DNA of 64,000 nucleotides from Angomonas deanei (lineage: Eukaryota; Euglenozoa; Kinetoplastea; Trypanosomatida; Trypanosomatidae): contig LR877145.1 of the NCBI GenBank assembly GCA_903995115.1, positions 372,001-436,000 of the forward strand, given 5' to 3'. Below are positions 18,350 to 26,666 of this stretch, in pieces. Under the pieces are notes generated by a model. It did no database searches. It saw nothing but the letters and a program-made list of their open reading frames with translations, and was not told the DNA's origin. Each line of letters starts with the position of its first letter. Position 1 is the stretch's first letter. Position numbers and translations under genes: made by a program.

Positions 18350-20032
18350 TTAGAGTGAGCGTTTCGTCACCACAAAACTACGAATATCCTTAATACCTCT
18401 CGAGATAAGCATCCTTCGCACCGCATCAATGTCGTTGACATCAATCACCAACGAGTCCGGCAGCAACACCTCCTCCGTGGAGTCATCCACGTGGGTGACG
18501 GTGATGGACCTCAGCGGCTGCCCGCTACGGTAGGCGTCCGTTGCCGGGATGTCCCAGCTGCTGCTCACAATCGCCATGAACCGCTCGTCGTCGCTGTAGA
18601 CGGGGGAGATATCATTGTAGTACTCCACAAACTCATTTTGGGTCACGGTGCCGATTTTAGTCGTCACACGGCCGGGCCAACTGTTCTCAAAGTCAAAGAT
18701 GAGCTCCTCTGCGCTGAGGAGGCCGTCGAGGACGTCGGGGTGCTGGTGGGCATTGACGCGATAAATATTATACATGTCGATGAACTCTACGGCGCCATGC
18801 CCCTCCACGACGAGCGCCTGGTAGGCAAGGGAGACGGCCCTCATGCGCTCCGGGGGCATGTTGCCGCGCAGCTCTGACAGCAGCTCCTGCGCGCTGACCC
18901 TGGTGTCCCCGTCGTGATCGCACTTCTTCATGACGATATCAATCTCGCCCGGGCTCAGTCGCAGTCCTGCCTGTGTCAGCAGCGAGGTGAGCTGCTGCCG
19001 TGAGACGTAGGTGGTCCTGTGCTCCTTGGTGGAGACGCCTAACGCACGCGATATCGTCCGGAACCCCAGACGGCCGCCATGCAGCAGCACCTTCTCCCGC
19101 ACGTGGTGCATCAGCTCCTCCACCTTCTCCTCCTGGGCGGACTTGGTCGTGGCCGATCGATTGAGCGAGCGCGTGGAGCGGGCGGCAATGGGGGCGGCCC
19201 CGTCCCCGTCGGCGGCAAAGAAGAACATATTCTCCTCCTTGGCGACGATGGCCGCCTTGGACCGGCTACGGTTCTCTAGCGCGTACTCGCAGGTGATCTT
19301 TGGTTCTACCCCAAAGGTGGTCCGGTGGGTCTGACCGCCCAGGCAGAGGGGCAGGTTGGTGATGGAGTGGATGAGGCCCACAGAGTCCCCCAGCTGCACC
19401 GGGTCGCCGTCGAGCACCTGCCCACGCGGGAGGTTGGGCTTCACCACCACAAATATATTATCCGTGCTCGCCCCGTACCGCACGCAGGCGGACTGACCCT
19501 GGGAAGAGCCCAGGCCGCTCGCCAGCTCCGAGTGGACGTACAAGAATCCGACCTCACTGGCGTCCTCGTTGGCAATGCGCACCCGCTGTCCGTAGTGTAG
19601 CACATCTGGCTCCTTGATGAGACTGTTGAAGGCCTTGTTATCGGCATCCTGCGCCCGCTGCAGCACCCACGTGTTGCGTACCTGGGGGGTCTTGCCTGGC
19701 ACAGCGGAGAGGTTTCCGCCATTCGAGGCGGCGAGGTCTAGCGCTAGGGTGCTCCCTGTCTTCTTATTCACGACCAAGAGGGGTTGGCCGAAGCGGACGG
19801 GGCCGGTCTTGTCGTCCGAGAGGGCCGCTGGTTGTGTCAGGAAGGACTTGGTCATTTCCAGTGACGTGGCACCACCACCACCGCGGGTGGACGCCATCCC
19901 CGGCCCCTGACTCTCCGCCTTCGCCCTCTGCGCACGGTAGAGTGCCACCTGATCCTCCTTCGACTGCTGCTCCTCGTACCAGTTGCCTACCAGCACACCA
20001 GGGCGGTACCGCTGCACACCACTGCCGTCCAT
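18350..20032 (-). CDS. CFAP161: CFAP161-calcyphosin-like fusion, axonemal calcium-binding protein
   Basis: 560 residues in one intact frame. Residues about 1-265 resemble CFAP161, a microtubule inner protein of cilia: YRPGVLVGNWYEEQQSKED at the N terminus, then beta-rich segments such as LLVVNKKTGSTLALDL and LGDSVGLIHSITNLPLCLGG. Residues about 295-555 read as calcyphosin/CAPSL: a helix pair, a canonical EF-hand loop DHDGDTRVSAQEL (about 385), then the calcyphosin-specific order AYQALVVEGHGAVEF, HPDVLDGLLSAEELIFDFE, TQNEFVEYYNDIS and DDERFMAIVSSSW. Loops after the first have lost some acidic ligands. Calcyphosin-type EF hands are common in flagella, so a calcium-responsive doublet-microtubule role is inferred. 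The two halves are separate proteins in animals. Confidence 0.75.
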   Translation of the reverse strand: MDGSGVQRYRPGVLVGNWYEEQQSKEDQVALYRAQRAKAESQGPGMASTRGGGGATSLEMTKSFLTQPAALSDDKTGPVRFGQPLLVVNKKTGSTLALDLAASNGGNLSAVPGKTPQVRNTWVLQRAQDADNKAFNSLIKEPDVLHYGQRVRIANEDASEVGFLYVHSELASGLGSSQGQSACVRYGASTDNIFVVVKPNLPRGQVLDGDPVQLGDSVGLIHSITNLPLCLGGQTHRTTFGVEPKITCEYALENRSRSKAAIVAKEENMFFFAADGDGAAPIAARSTRSLNRSATTKSAQEEKVEELMHHVREKVLLHGGRLGFRTISRALGVSTKEHRTTYVSRQQLTSLLTQAGLRLSPGEIDIVMKKCDHDGDTRVSAQELLSELRGNMPPERMRAVSLAYQALVVEGHGAVEFIDMYNIYRVNAHQHPDVLDGLLSAEELIFDFENSWPGRVTTKIGTVTQNEFVEYYNDISPVYSDDERFMAIVSSSWDIPATDAYRSGQPLRSITVTHVDDSTEEVLLPDSLVIDVNDIDAVRRMLISRGIKDIRSFVVTKRSL

Positions 20033-20264
20033 AAGGAAAGGGGGGTGAATACAAAAAGTGGATGAAATAAAGAATAACTAGTCGTGAGGGAATAATAAAA
20101 GAGAAAAGGAAAAGTGATGGATAGAAAACAAGGAAGGCATTTTTTTTTCCCCAATACCACTAGATTAATAATTTTTTTTTTTAGCTATTTTCATATCAGT
20201 TTCTGTAAAACATTAATGTATTATTATCTCACCTAAACAACGGAAAGGGGCGCAATTACCTCTA

Positions 20265-20858
20265 TTACAGCTTCCCGCAATCCACGACGACCACACGCAC
20301 GGAGGGTTGGCCGGTGGGGGAAGGGGTAATGTTCTCAATCTCCTCAATCACCTCCATCCCCTCCGCCACCTTGCCGAAACAGATGCACGTCCCGTCGAGG
20401 TGGGGGGCCTTGTCCGCGGTAAGAATGAAGAACTGGGAGCCATTCAGGTGTGGGGCACTCACCGCCGTCCCTAACAGACCGCGTGTGTCAAACTTCGATT
20501 GCCGCACCTCCTCGGGCGCGTCGTACGTGTCCCCGAACACGGACAGCTGCCCCGTCCCCTCCGCACTGACAATGTCGCCCCCCTGCACGCAGAAGCCCCG
20601 CACGACCCGGTGGATGTGCGTGTCGCGGTAGGAGAGTTGAGGCAGGAACTGGTCCCCGAAGGAGGGGTCCTCTAATCCGTCCACGCTAGATACCATGGGC
20701 AGCACATTCTCCCCGGTACACAGTTTCAAAAAGTTTTCCGCCGCGATGGGGCACTTTTTTTCAAATAGCTCGAAGGTCACACGTCGTGGGGCGGCATTGC
20801 CTATTTTCAGGTCCATGAACGCCTGGCCGGCCAATCGTCTACAAGTGAAGCGAAACAT
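20265..20858 (-). CDS. Cyclophilin-type peptidyl-prolyl cis-trans isomerase
   Basis: 197 residues covering one complete cyclophilin domain. Seen: FELFEKKCPIAAENFLKLCT, the active-site strand HRVVRGFCVQGGDIV carrying the catalytic Arg and substrate-binding Phe and Gln, NGSQFFILT, and LDGTCICFGKVAEGMEV. The residue that is Trp in human CypA (before LDG) is His here, a change common in divergent cyclophilins and linked to weak cyclosporin binding. An insert of about 12 residues follows LCTGENVLP. The first 12 residues, MFRFTCRRLAGQ, are basic and could be a short mitochondrial presequence, but this is weak evidence. Confidence 0.9.
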   Translation of the reverse strand: MFRFTCRRLAGQAFMDLKIGNAAPRRVTFELFEKKCPIAAENFLKLCTGENVLPMVSSVDGLEDPSFGDQFLPQLSYRDTHIHRVVRGFCVQGGDIVSAEGTGQLSVFGDTYDAPEEVRQSKFDTRGLLGTAVSAPHLNGSQFFILTADKAPHLDGTCICFGKVAEGMEVIEEIENITPSPTGQPSVRVVVVDCGKL

Positions 20859-21259
20859 TTATTTATTTATTATTTCGTTAACGTACAGATGACTTTAAAA
20901 AATGAAAAAAAAAAGGAGAAAGGATCAGGTGATTGCACTCTTGGACAATGCGAAACCATTGAGGGAAAACAAAAAAAAAAAAAAAAATCTGGTAGGAATA
21001 ATAATAAAATTTGTATTGTATGATCGGTTTTGGCACAAAATAAGAATTATCTCACTAGACAAAACAGAACGAGAATGTATGACTAACGTGTTTCTATGAG
21101 GGAAAACGGAGAACAAAATAAAAGGGCATGATAAGTGCAAAAGTGCACTTCGCCCTAATGTTCCTTGTTGCTCTATGAGGGGGTGAAAAGGAAACTAAAA
21201 ATAAATAATAATAAAAAAAAAAAAGGGTGTGTGTTATCGTACCTCATTGGCGTACGTAT
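20859..21259. other. AT-rich intergenic spacer
   Basis: About 400 bases with A17 at about 20970-20986 and many A/T tracts. Short open frames on both strands (65-71 residues) have spacer composition and no recognisable features. A weakly conserved GC patch at 21130-21180 shows no structure I can name. Confidence 0.6.
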
Positions 21260-21964
21260 CTATGAAAAGTCCACCTCACGGGCGTGCTGCCGTATGTGTT
21301 GAGTGCTAATCTCCCCCGCTAATATGGCCTCCAGCACCTCGCCGCCGCCGTAGTAGAGGTCCCAGGCGGGCTCCCCTAGCACCTCCTTCCAGCTGTCCCA
21401 CTCCCACAGCGGGGCAGCCACCACGCTACTAGTGGACCGCAGCAGGTGCTGGTCCGCCAGAGGGAGGGAGGCGATCTCGCGCAGGGTGTGGGCATACAGG
21501 GTGGCGGTCCGGGTGTTCAGCTTGTACCCCACGAGGTGGTTGGTGTGGAGGAGAAGGGCGTCGGACAGTACGACAGGGGTCTCGGTCAGCAGGGAGAACC
21601 GCTGCTGGGTGAGGTACTGGTGCAGCTTGCACAGCCGCTTCGACCGTGTGGTGCCTCGCACCGTGCTAGGGGAGTACGGCAGGCGGCCGTCCGTGAGAGC
21701 CACCCCCGATATCACGCCGTCCGGCCGCTGCGCCAGGAGCACCCCTCTCGTACCGGTCTCCTCCTCTGTCGAGAGTAATATGTTGGGACTAAGTCGCTCC
21801 GCGGTGATCGCCGCAGAGGAACCCTTTTCCTGGTAGGACTCCATGGGAAGGGGCGCCGTGTGCAGGAGGGTGGCACTACGGGTGCGGCTGGTGTAACCCA
21901 GCAGCGCCTCGTAGGCCCACCCCATGCTGGTCTTGCTGGCCAGTACACCTTTCTGTGCGTGCAT
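21260..21964 (-). CDS. Hypothetical protein, 234 residues
   Basis: Intact frame from the ATG at 21962-21964, just below an AG that ends a pyrimidine-containing stretch. No membrane segment. The sequence looks like a compact alpha/beta protein: SRTRSATLLHTAPLPM, a region with GTRGVLLAQRPDGVISGVA, a basic helix KRLCKLHQYLTQQRF, and a Trp-rich C-terminal part (APLWEWDSWKEVLGEPAW) ending with helix AREVDFS. The basic N-terminal third would fit a mitochondrial protein, and the composition resembles lineage-specific mitoribosomal or RNA-processing factors of kinetoplastids, but that is a guess. I do not recognise the family. Confidence 0.6.
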   Translation of the reverse strand: MHAQKGVLASKTSMGWAYEALLGYTSRTRSATLLHTAPLPMESYQEKGSSAAITAERLSPNILLSTEEETGTRGVLLAQRPDGVISGVALTDGRLPYSPSTVRGTTRSKRLCKLHQYLTQQRFSLLTETPVVLSDALLLHTNHLVGYKLNTRTATLYAHTLREIASLPLADQHLLRSTSSVVAAPLWEWDSWKEVLGEPAWDLYYGGGEVLEAILAGEISTQHIRQHAREVDFS

Positions 21965-22281
21965 ACTTGAGGATCGTGGGAAAGATGAAGTATCTTCTTT
22001 TTTTGTGTATTATTGATATACGGGCGGCTGGGGAAAAACAAAATGGAGAGAAAGAGGAAGTTGAACGATAACAGTAACAAAGGACAAATAAATAAGAATA
22101 TTTTTCACTCCAACTAGAAAAGTAAAGCATTGTATTAAAAAGAGGAAAAAGAAACGGTAAAAGGTATAACTATCTTTTTTTTTTTTTTTTGTTATCATCA
22201 TTATCTTCTACGAATAACAAGCATATGAACAGGTCAGCAACGCTGGGCGGTCAATGCACAACATAATAAAATAAAAGTAAG
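21965..22281. other. AT-rich intergenic spacer
   Basis: Contains T16 at about 22174-22189 and pyrimidine/purine tracts. Minus-strand open frames here (63-122 residues) are Phe/Leu/Ser-rich translations of those tracts. No gene supported. Confidence 0.6.
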
Positions 22282-22503
22282 CTATTGGAAAGGGTTCAGA
22301 GAGGCAAACGGGTCATTGGACGCCTTGGTCTGCTTTTGTGGAGAAGGTTGATTGGCATTATTAAAGTTTCCAAAAAGATTATCGTTATTATTATTATTGT
22401 TGTTGTTATTTACAGGAGCGTTGCCTCCTTGTGGAGTGATACCAAGAATACGAATCTTGGGGCCACCGGGGTTGGGGGCGCCCCCCTGCGGAGGAGCCTG
22501 GAA

Positions 22504-22547
<44 letters not shown>

Positions 22548-23646
22548 TTGGCTGCTGTGGCTGATAGTTGGCCTGTGGAGCGCCTTGAAAACTATTAAAA
22601 TTGTTGTTGTAGCTATTATTATTATTATTATTTTGAAATTGTTGTGGTTGTTGCTGGTACTGCTGCTGGGGTTGCTGATACTGTGGAGGCGGCTGGTACT
22701 GCTGCTGGTATTGCGGCTGTTGATACTGCTGTGGTGGTTGCTGGTACTGCTGTGGGGATGGAGGCTGCTGGTATTGTTGTTGTGGCTGAGAATAGCTACC
22801 ACCTAAATTATTATTATTATTATTATTATATCCGCCCTGGAAGGAAGCTGGGGCACCCATGTTGTTGTACGATGGCTGTTGCTGTTGCTGTTGCTGGGGA
22901 GGGTATTGGTTGTTATTATTGTAATTATTATTTTGAGGAGGGTACTGAGAAGCGCTATTAAAGTTGTTCATATTATTATTATTATTATTATTATTGTTCG
23001 TCGGTCCGCCAAAATCGCCGCCGCCGAAAAGATCATCGATGGTCGACCTCGTCGGCGGTGGTCCCTGCTGCTGTTGCGGTTGCTGTTGTTGTTGTTGCGG
23101 TTGACTAGGTGCAGGGGTGAAGGCTCCGAATGGGTCATTCTGCGGCGGGGCGGCGGCGGCCGGCTGGGACGGAGGAGGGGTAGTGACCTGCGGCTGCGGT
23201 TGCGGCGGAGGGGGCGCCGGCTTGCGCAGCTCGGGGTGGAGCGCGGCCTCAATATCGTCCAACATTTTATCGTGCAGCCCCACGTCCACGTACATTTTCC
23301 GTTGAAACACCTCCTCCATGAACTCCCGAATGGACCGATCCAGTCCCGGTCGTGGGAGGTTCCCTTTGAACTTGGCGAGATACACCGTCTTGGCCCGCGC
23401 ATTACCAACCGTCGCGAACCGCTTCACCTCCTCGTCGCTGAAGTCGCACATGGAGATTCCCTTCACCTTGTGCTGCATGGAGCGGTGGATGGCGGCACAG
23501 TTGGAGCAAACAATCGTGTTGAAGTCGGAGACGAGGTAGAGCGGGCCTCGCTGGCCGCAGCAGAAGCAGCACTTGTTGCCTTCCCGCTGGGAGAGACGGC
23601 GGAGCTCCTCCTTGTTTTTCTCGGCTTTTCTTGCTTGAATGTTCAT
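22282..23646 (-). CDS. ArfGAP-domain protein with Asn/Gln-rich tail
   Basis: 454 residues. Residues about 1-130 are an ArfGAP domain that stimulates GTP hydrolysis by Arf GTPases in vesicle traffic: a C4 zinc finger CCFCCGQRGPLYLVSDFNTI then VCSNCAAIHR, with the catalytic Arg in the IHR position, and FSDEEVKRFATVGNARA. The rest is low complexity: Pro/Gln runs, QYQQPP-like repeats and several poly-Asn tracts coded by AAT repeats, interspersed with DLFGGGDFG, DPFGAFTP and DPFASLNPF. Such DPF-type motifs are typical adaptor- and clathrin-binding signals, so a role in coat assembly is plausible. It resembles small AGFG/SMAP-like ArfGAPs with disordered tails. Domain call firm, subfamily uncertain. 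Confidence 0.88.
22384..22995. repeat. Trinucleotide (ATT/AAT) microsatellites inside the ArfGAP tail
   Basis: At least six in-frame ATT-type runs (near 22384-22412, 22505-22544, 22613-22632, 22808-22829, 22913-22932 and 22970-22996), each read as poly-Asn on the coding strand, the longest coding about 14 Asn. CAG/CAA-type Gln repeats lie between them. Length polymorphism is likely. Confidence 0.85.
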
Positions 23647-23808
23647 CCTGTTTCGGTTTTTTTGTGGAAGAAAAAAAGATCGATAAATAATATAAACTAG
23701 AAAGGAGTATGTGAGAGAGAGGAGGGATGCGAATAGTTTGTTTTGTCCGTCACGTGTAATACAATAATTAAAAAGTTTCTCTTGTCAGCAAAAGTGAAAA
23801 CATAGAAT

Positions 23809-24771
23809 TCATACCACCACCGGTACCGCCGGCTCCCCGAACACCTCCTCCGAGTACGCCCACTCCGACTCCTCCATCACCCGCCAGTGAGGGCTCGCCG
23901 TCTTCTTCAGCCACTGGAAGTCATCCACGACGGTGTACGACAGGCGCACCCGCTCCATGTTGGTCTGCTCCCCTACGGTGGTCGCCCACTCCTCGCTCGT
24001 GGCGTGCTGCTGCCCGTCGATGGTGGACTGGGTGAGCCCTCGCCAGCAGCTGTAGGGGCCGAACCCGACCCCCTCGCTGTACTCGATGATAGGCGTGGAG
24101 GAGCACCAGACATAGAGGGACACCCCACGACAGCGGTTCAGCCGCAGCTGGTGACAGCAAACGTAGACGGTGCAGTCGGTGAGGTTTGTAAAGAAGGCAG
24201 ACCCCGCCGTGGGGGCGCAGTATATAGTCGTGTTGGTGCAGTCTCGGATGAACACGGCGCGGCTCGGTGCGATAAACAAGTGACCCCCGGTCTGCTGTCC
24301 ATATACCTTGCTGCCAATGGGCGCCACGCTACTGTCAGGGGCCGTCACCAGTCCTGCGGTGGTGGTGGGGGCCTTCTCCTCCACCTTGGCCTTTGCCTTG
24401 GAAGAGAACTTGAACTTCTTCCCCGGTGCCCCCTCGCTGGTGCTCGCCGCGTTCTTCTGGCGCCGCTCCTGCAGCAGCAGCTGCTCCAGCCGTGCCAGCA
24501 TTCGGTTCGCCTTGGACATCTCAAAGGCCGTCAGCGGGGTACTGTGGCTAGTGTCCTGCACCAGTCGGCGTAGGGTCCCCAGCTGTTCCTCTGCCTCCTC
24601 CAGCGCCCCCGACCGCGCCTGCTGCTCTACCGCCGCCTCCAGGACGGTCAGCTGCTCCTCGAACTGCTGACGCTGCGCCCCTGTCTCGGATATCTCTCTT
24701 TCCGCCACCGCCTGCAGCCGTGACTCCTCTCTTTCCTGCCTCGCCTTGAGGAACTTTTCTTCCTGGTCCAT
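23809..24771 (-). CDS. TBCC: Tubulin-binding cofactor C (TBCC)
   Basis: 320 residues. The N-terminal 110 residues form a coiled coil/spectrin-like helix bundle (MDQEEKFLKARQEREESRLQ onward), then a Lys/Ala-rich linker and a C-CAP/TBCC beta-helix domain (about 150-300). Diagnostic pieces are AVFIRDCTNTTIYC, then YVCCHQLRLNRCRGVSLYVW and CSSTPIIEYSEGVGFGPY. The Arg of CHQLRLN is the arginine finger with which TBCC triggers GTP hydrolysis on tubulin in the cofactor D/E/C complex. Domain order and length match TBCC proper rather than RP2 or TBCCD1. A cytosolic role in alpha/beta-tubulin folding follows from the family. Confidence 0.88.
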   Translation of the reverse strand: MDQEEKFLKARQEREESRLQAVAEREISETGAQRQQFEEQLTVLEAAVEQQARSGALEEAEEQLGTLRRLVQDTSHSTPLTAFEMSKANRMLARLEQLLLQERRQKNAASTSEGAPGKKFKFSSKAKAKVEEKAPTTTAGLVTAPDSSVAPIGSKVYGQQTGGHLFIAPSRAVFIRDCTNTTIYCAPTAGSAFFTNLTDCTVYVCCHQLRLNRCRGVSLYVWCSSTPIIEYSEGVGFGPYSCWRGLTQSTIDGQQHATSEEWATTVGEQTNMERVRLSYTVVDDFQWLKKTASPHWRVMEESEWAYSEEVFGEPAVPVVV

Positions 24772-25105
24772 TCTGGGAGGTGTGTCAAATAAAGTACAAT
24801 AAATCTATAGAGGTGTGACGGTTTCCTATCCTGGGAGGAGTAGAAAAAAGAAAGAGATGTACGCGTGTGTGAAATACAGAACTATAAGAAAGAAAGCAAA
24901 TGAATAAAAAGTCTATGCTTGTGGAAGATTCATTTGGCTGCTTATTAGCATCTGTCCTCCGTCCTTTTTCAAAAAAAAGGAAAATTGCGTTCCGTAAAAC
25001 CATTTAAAAAAAAAAATGAAGAAACGGAATTGATTGAATAGATCCTACCGCTCTCTTTCTTTTTTTTCTTTTTCGTTAATATTATGATTAGTTATTTTAT
25101 ACATT
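24772..25105. other. Intergenic spacer
   Basis: About 330 bases, AT-rich, with A/T runs near 24970-25015 and 25050-25080. A 72-residue minus-strand frame at 24785-25003 is rich in Phe/Ser/Leu with no motif and is rejected as a gene. Confidence 0.6.
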
Positions 25106-26143
25106 TTAGCAGGTAGGTTTCAAATAGTTCAAGAAAATCTCCCGTATCTTCTCTGCGTCTAACGCGCGGCCAAGCACCAAGGCACGGGAGCAGCCCTCCG
25201 GCACGCTCACCCCCTCCATGGGCAGCACGTCAAATAAATCCCCAATACTCTGAAACTGGTAGAGGGTGTAGGTCTTTTCCTCCTCGCTGTAGCACCAGAT
25301 GGCCGCCTTGCAGCGTATCACATCCAACTGGGTTTCCTCCCTGCGGTACAGCAGATCTCGCCCGATGAGGTCGATCTCCCGGCGGGAGCGGACGGCGAGG
25401 AACTTCCCTTCCTCGAAAAACTCTAGCGGGCAGGCGGTAATGGTGGGGTGGTCGTGCTCGTGGAGGTGCTCGAGGTCGGTGGCGGACTTGGTGGTGTCGA
25501 TAAACAAAATACTTCTCAAGTCCGACACACGCGAGTGATCGCTCTGGATGACCTCCGCGACGGGGTTGATGCCACGGACCGCCTCTAACGCTTTGGCCTG
25601 CTGCGCCTCGTCCGCGATGTCGCACTTATTCAAAATAATCTTATCCGCCATGAGGATCTGTCGCGTCACCTCCTTTTCCGTGTCGGGCTCGGCGAGGTAC
25701 TTGGTTATGTTGACGCTGTCGACGAGGGTGACGATACCGGAGAGGTACAGCACCCCGCACAACGCCTCGTCTTGCCAGAACATGGATGCCACCGGCCCCG
25801 GGTCGGCCAGGCCCGACGTCTCCACGAGTATCAAGTCGAACGTACCTTTCTGCTTCATCAGCTTCTCCAGTGCCTGCACCGTCTGTGTCTGCGCGGTACA
25901 GCACATGCACCCGTTTTTCAGCTCGAGCCACTCGTCATCCTCCTTCTCGGAACTTTTCATGGTTAAGCCTTTTTCAATGGTTTTACCGAATTCGAATTCA
26001 TTGACGATGACGGCAATTTTTAAATGATGATCGACAGAGAGGACGTAATGTAGTAGCGTGGTCTTCCCGCTGCCAAGAAACCCGGTCAGGATGGTGACCG
26101 GTACCTTACCGCTAATGAGCTCCGGGCACTCTTCGTCCGACAT
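25106..26143 (-). CDS. ZNG1: ZNG1/CobW-family zinc-metallochaperone GTPase
   Basis: 345 residues. COG0523 GTPases insert metal into client proteins; the eukaryotic ZNG1 (CBWD) branch passes zinc to methionine aminopeptidase. Seen: Walker A GFLGSGKTTLLHYVL (about 21-35), FEFGKTIEKG, the metal-binding CxCC motif in LKNGCMCC, the switch-like ETSGLADPGPV, the guanine specificity motif LNKCD, a His-rich loop DLEHLHEHDHP, and the C-terminal CobW domain with RSRREIDLIGRDLLYRREE. Length and motif order match the family, and nothing is missing. It starts at the ATG at 26141-26143 (MSDEECPELISGKVPVT), and its acidic N terminus includes the CP motif that ZNG1 proteins use to bind their client. Confidence 0.9.
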   Translation of the reverse strand: MSDEECPELISGKVPVTILTGFLGSGKTTLLHYVLSVDHHLKIAVIVNEFEFGKTIEKGLTMKSSEKEDDEWLELKNGCMCCTAQTQTVQALEKLMKQKGTFDLILVETSGLADPGPVASMFWQDEALCGVLYLSGIVTLVDSVNITKYLAEPDTEKEVTRQILMADKIILNKCDIADEAQQAKALEAVRGINPVAEVIQSDHSRVSDLRSILFIDTTKSATDLEHLHEHDHPTITACPLEFFEEGKFLAVRSRREIDLIGRDLLYRREETQLDVIRCKAAIWCYSEEEKTYTLYQFQSIGDLFDVLPMEGVSVPEGCSRALVLGRALDAEKIREIFLNYLKPTC

Positions 26144-26666
26144 GTGAGGTTCGTAATGCTGTTCTTTTAAACTATAATAATATTAGTCAATATTACTACG
26201 ATAGTCTTTAATCTTGTTGCTATCTTTGTTTTTGTTTTTGTTTAAAAAAAGAAAAAAAAAATAGGGAGAGCGTTTGTTTGGGGGAACGGATGACGTCTAT
26301 TCCATTCGATCTCAGCTCATCTACATTCATTCACCTGCGACGGGGATATTAATTAAATTATTATTATTTCCATTTTTCTGAAATTAAAGTATAATCCCCC
26401 TGACGTCCGCTTGTCAGAGGGCCCCTGTTGTGCCAGGGATGAGGGTAGGCGGGGTGTAGTGTTCGACCATCGTGAGAGGTTTAAAAAACGAATCCACTTG
26501 TCGAGCAGCGAAGTAATGGCTGTGTAACAGAAACTACTTCGCCACCACCCCTACCTAGGTGCAGCTCGTAAGCTGGCAAAAAAAAAAAAAAATTGTTTAA
26601 CACTGTTTCTGCGGTATCGCAAAAATGCAGTTTGTACCGGTTGACAGAGGAACGACACGCCTCCCG
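26144..26666. other. Intergenic spacer with a GC-rich island and a hairpin
   Basis: 520 bases. The first 250 are ordinary AT-rich spacer. From about 26398 to 26575 the sequence becomes GC-rich without any open frame. It contains GCGAAGTA ... TACTTCGC, a perfect 8-bp inverted repeat with a loop of about 19 bases (about 26507-26541). The segment ends at the A14 run near 26579-26592. Part of the sequence next to the array (CAGTTTGTACCGG) recurs downstream of the last array gene near 37564, so some of this is family 3' flank. No tRNA features were found. Confidence 0.5.

Noticed and set aside
24785-25003. 72-residue minus-strand frame between TBCC and ZNG1 genes
   Set aside because: AT-rich spacer composition and no motif.
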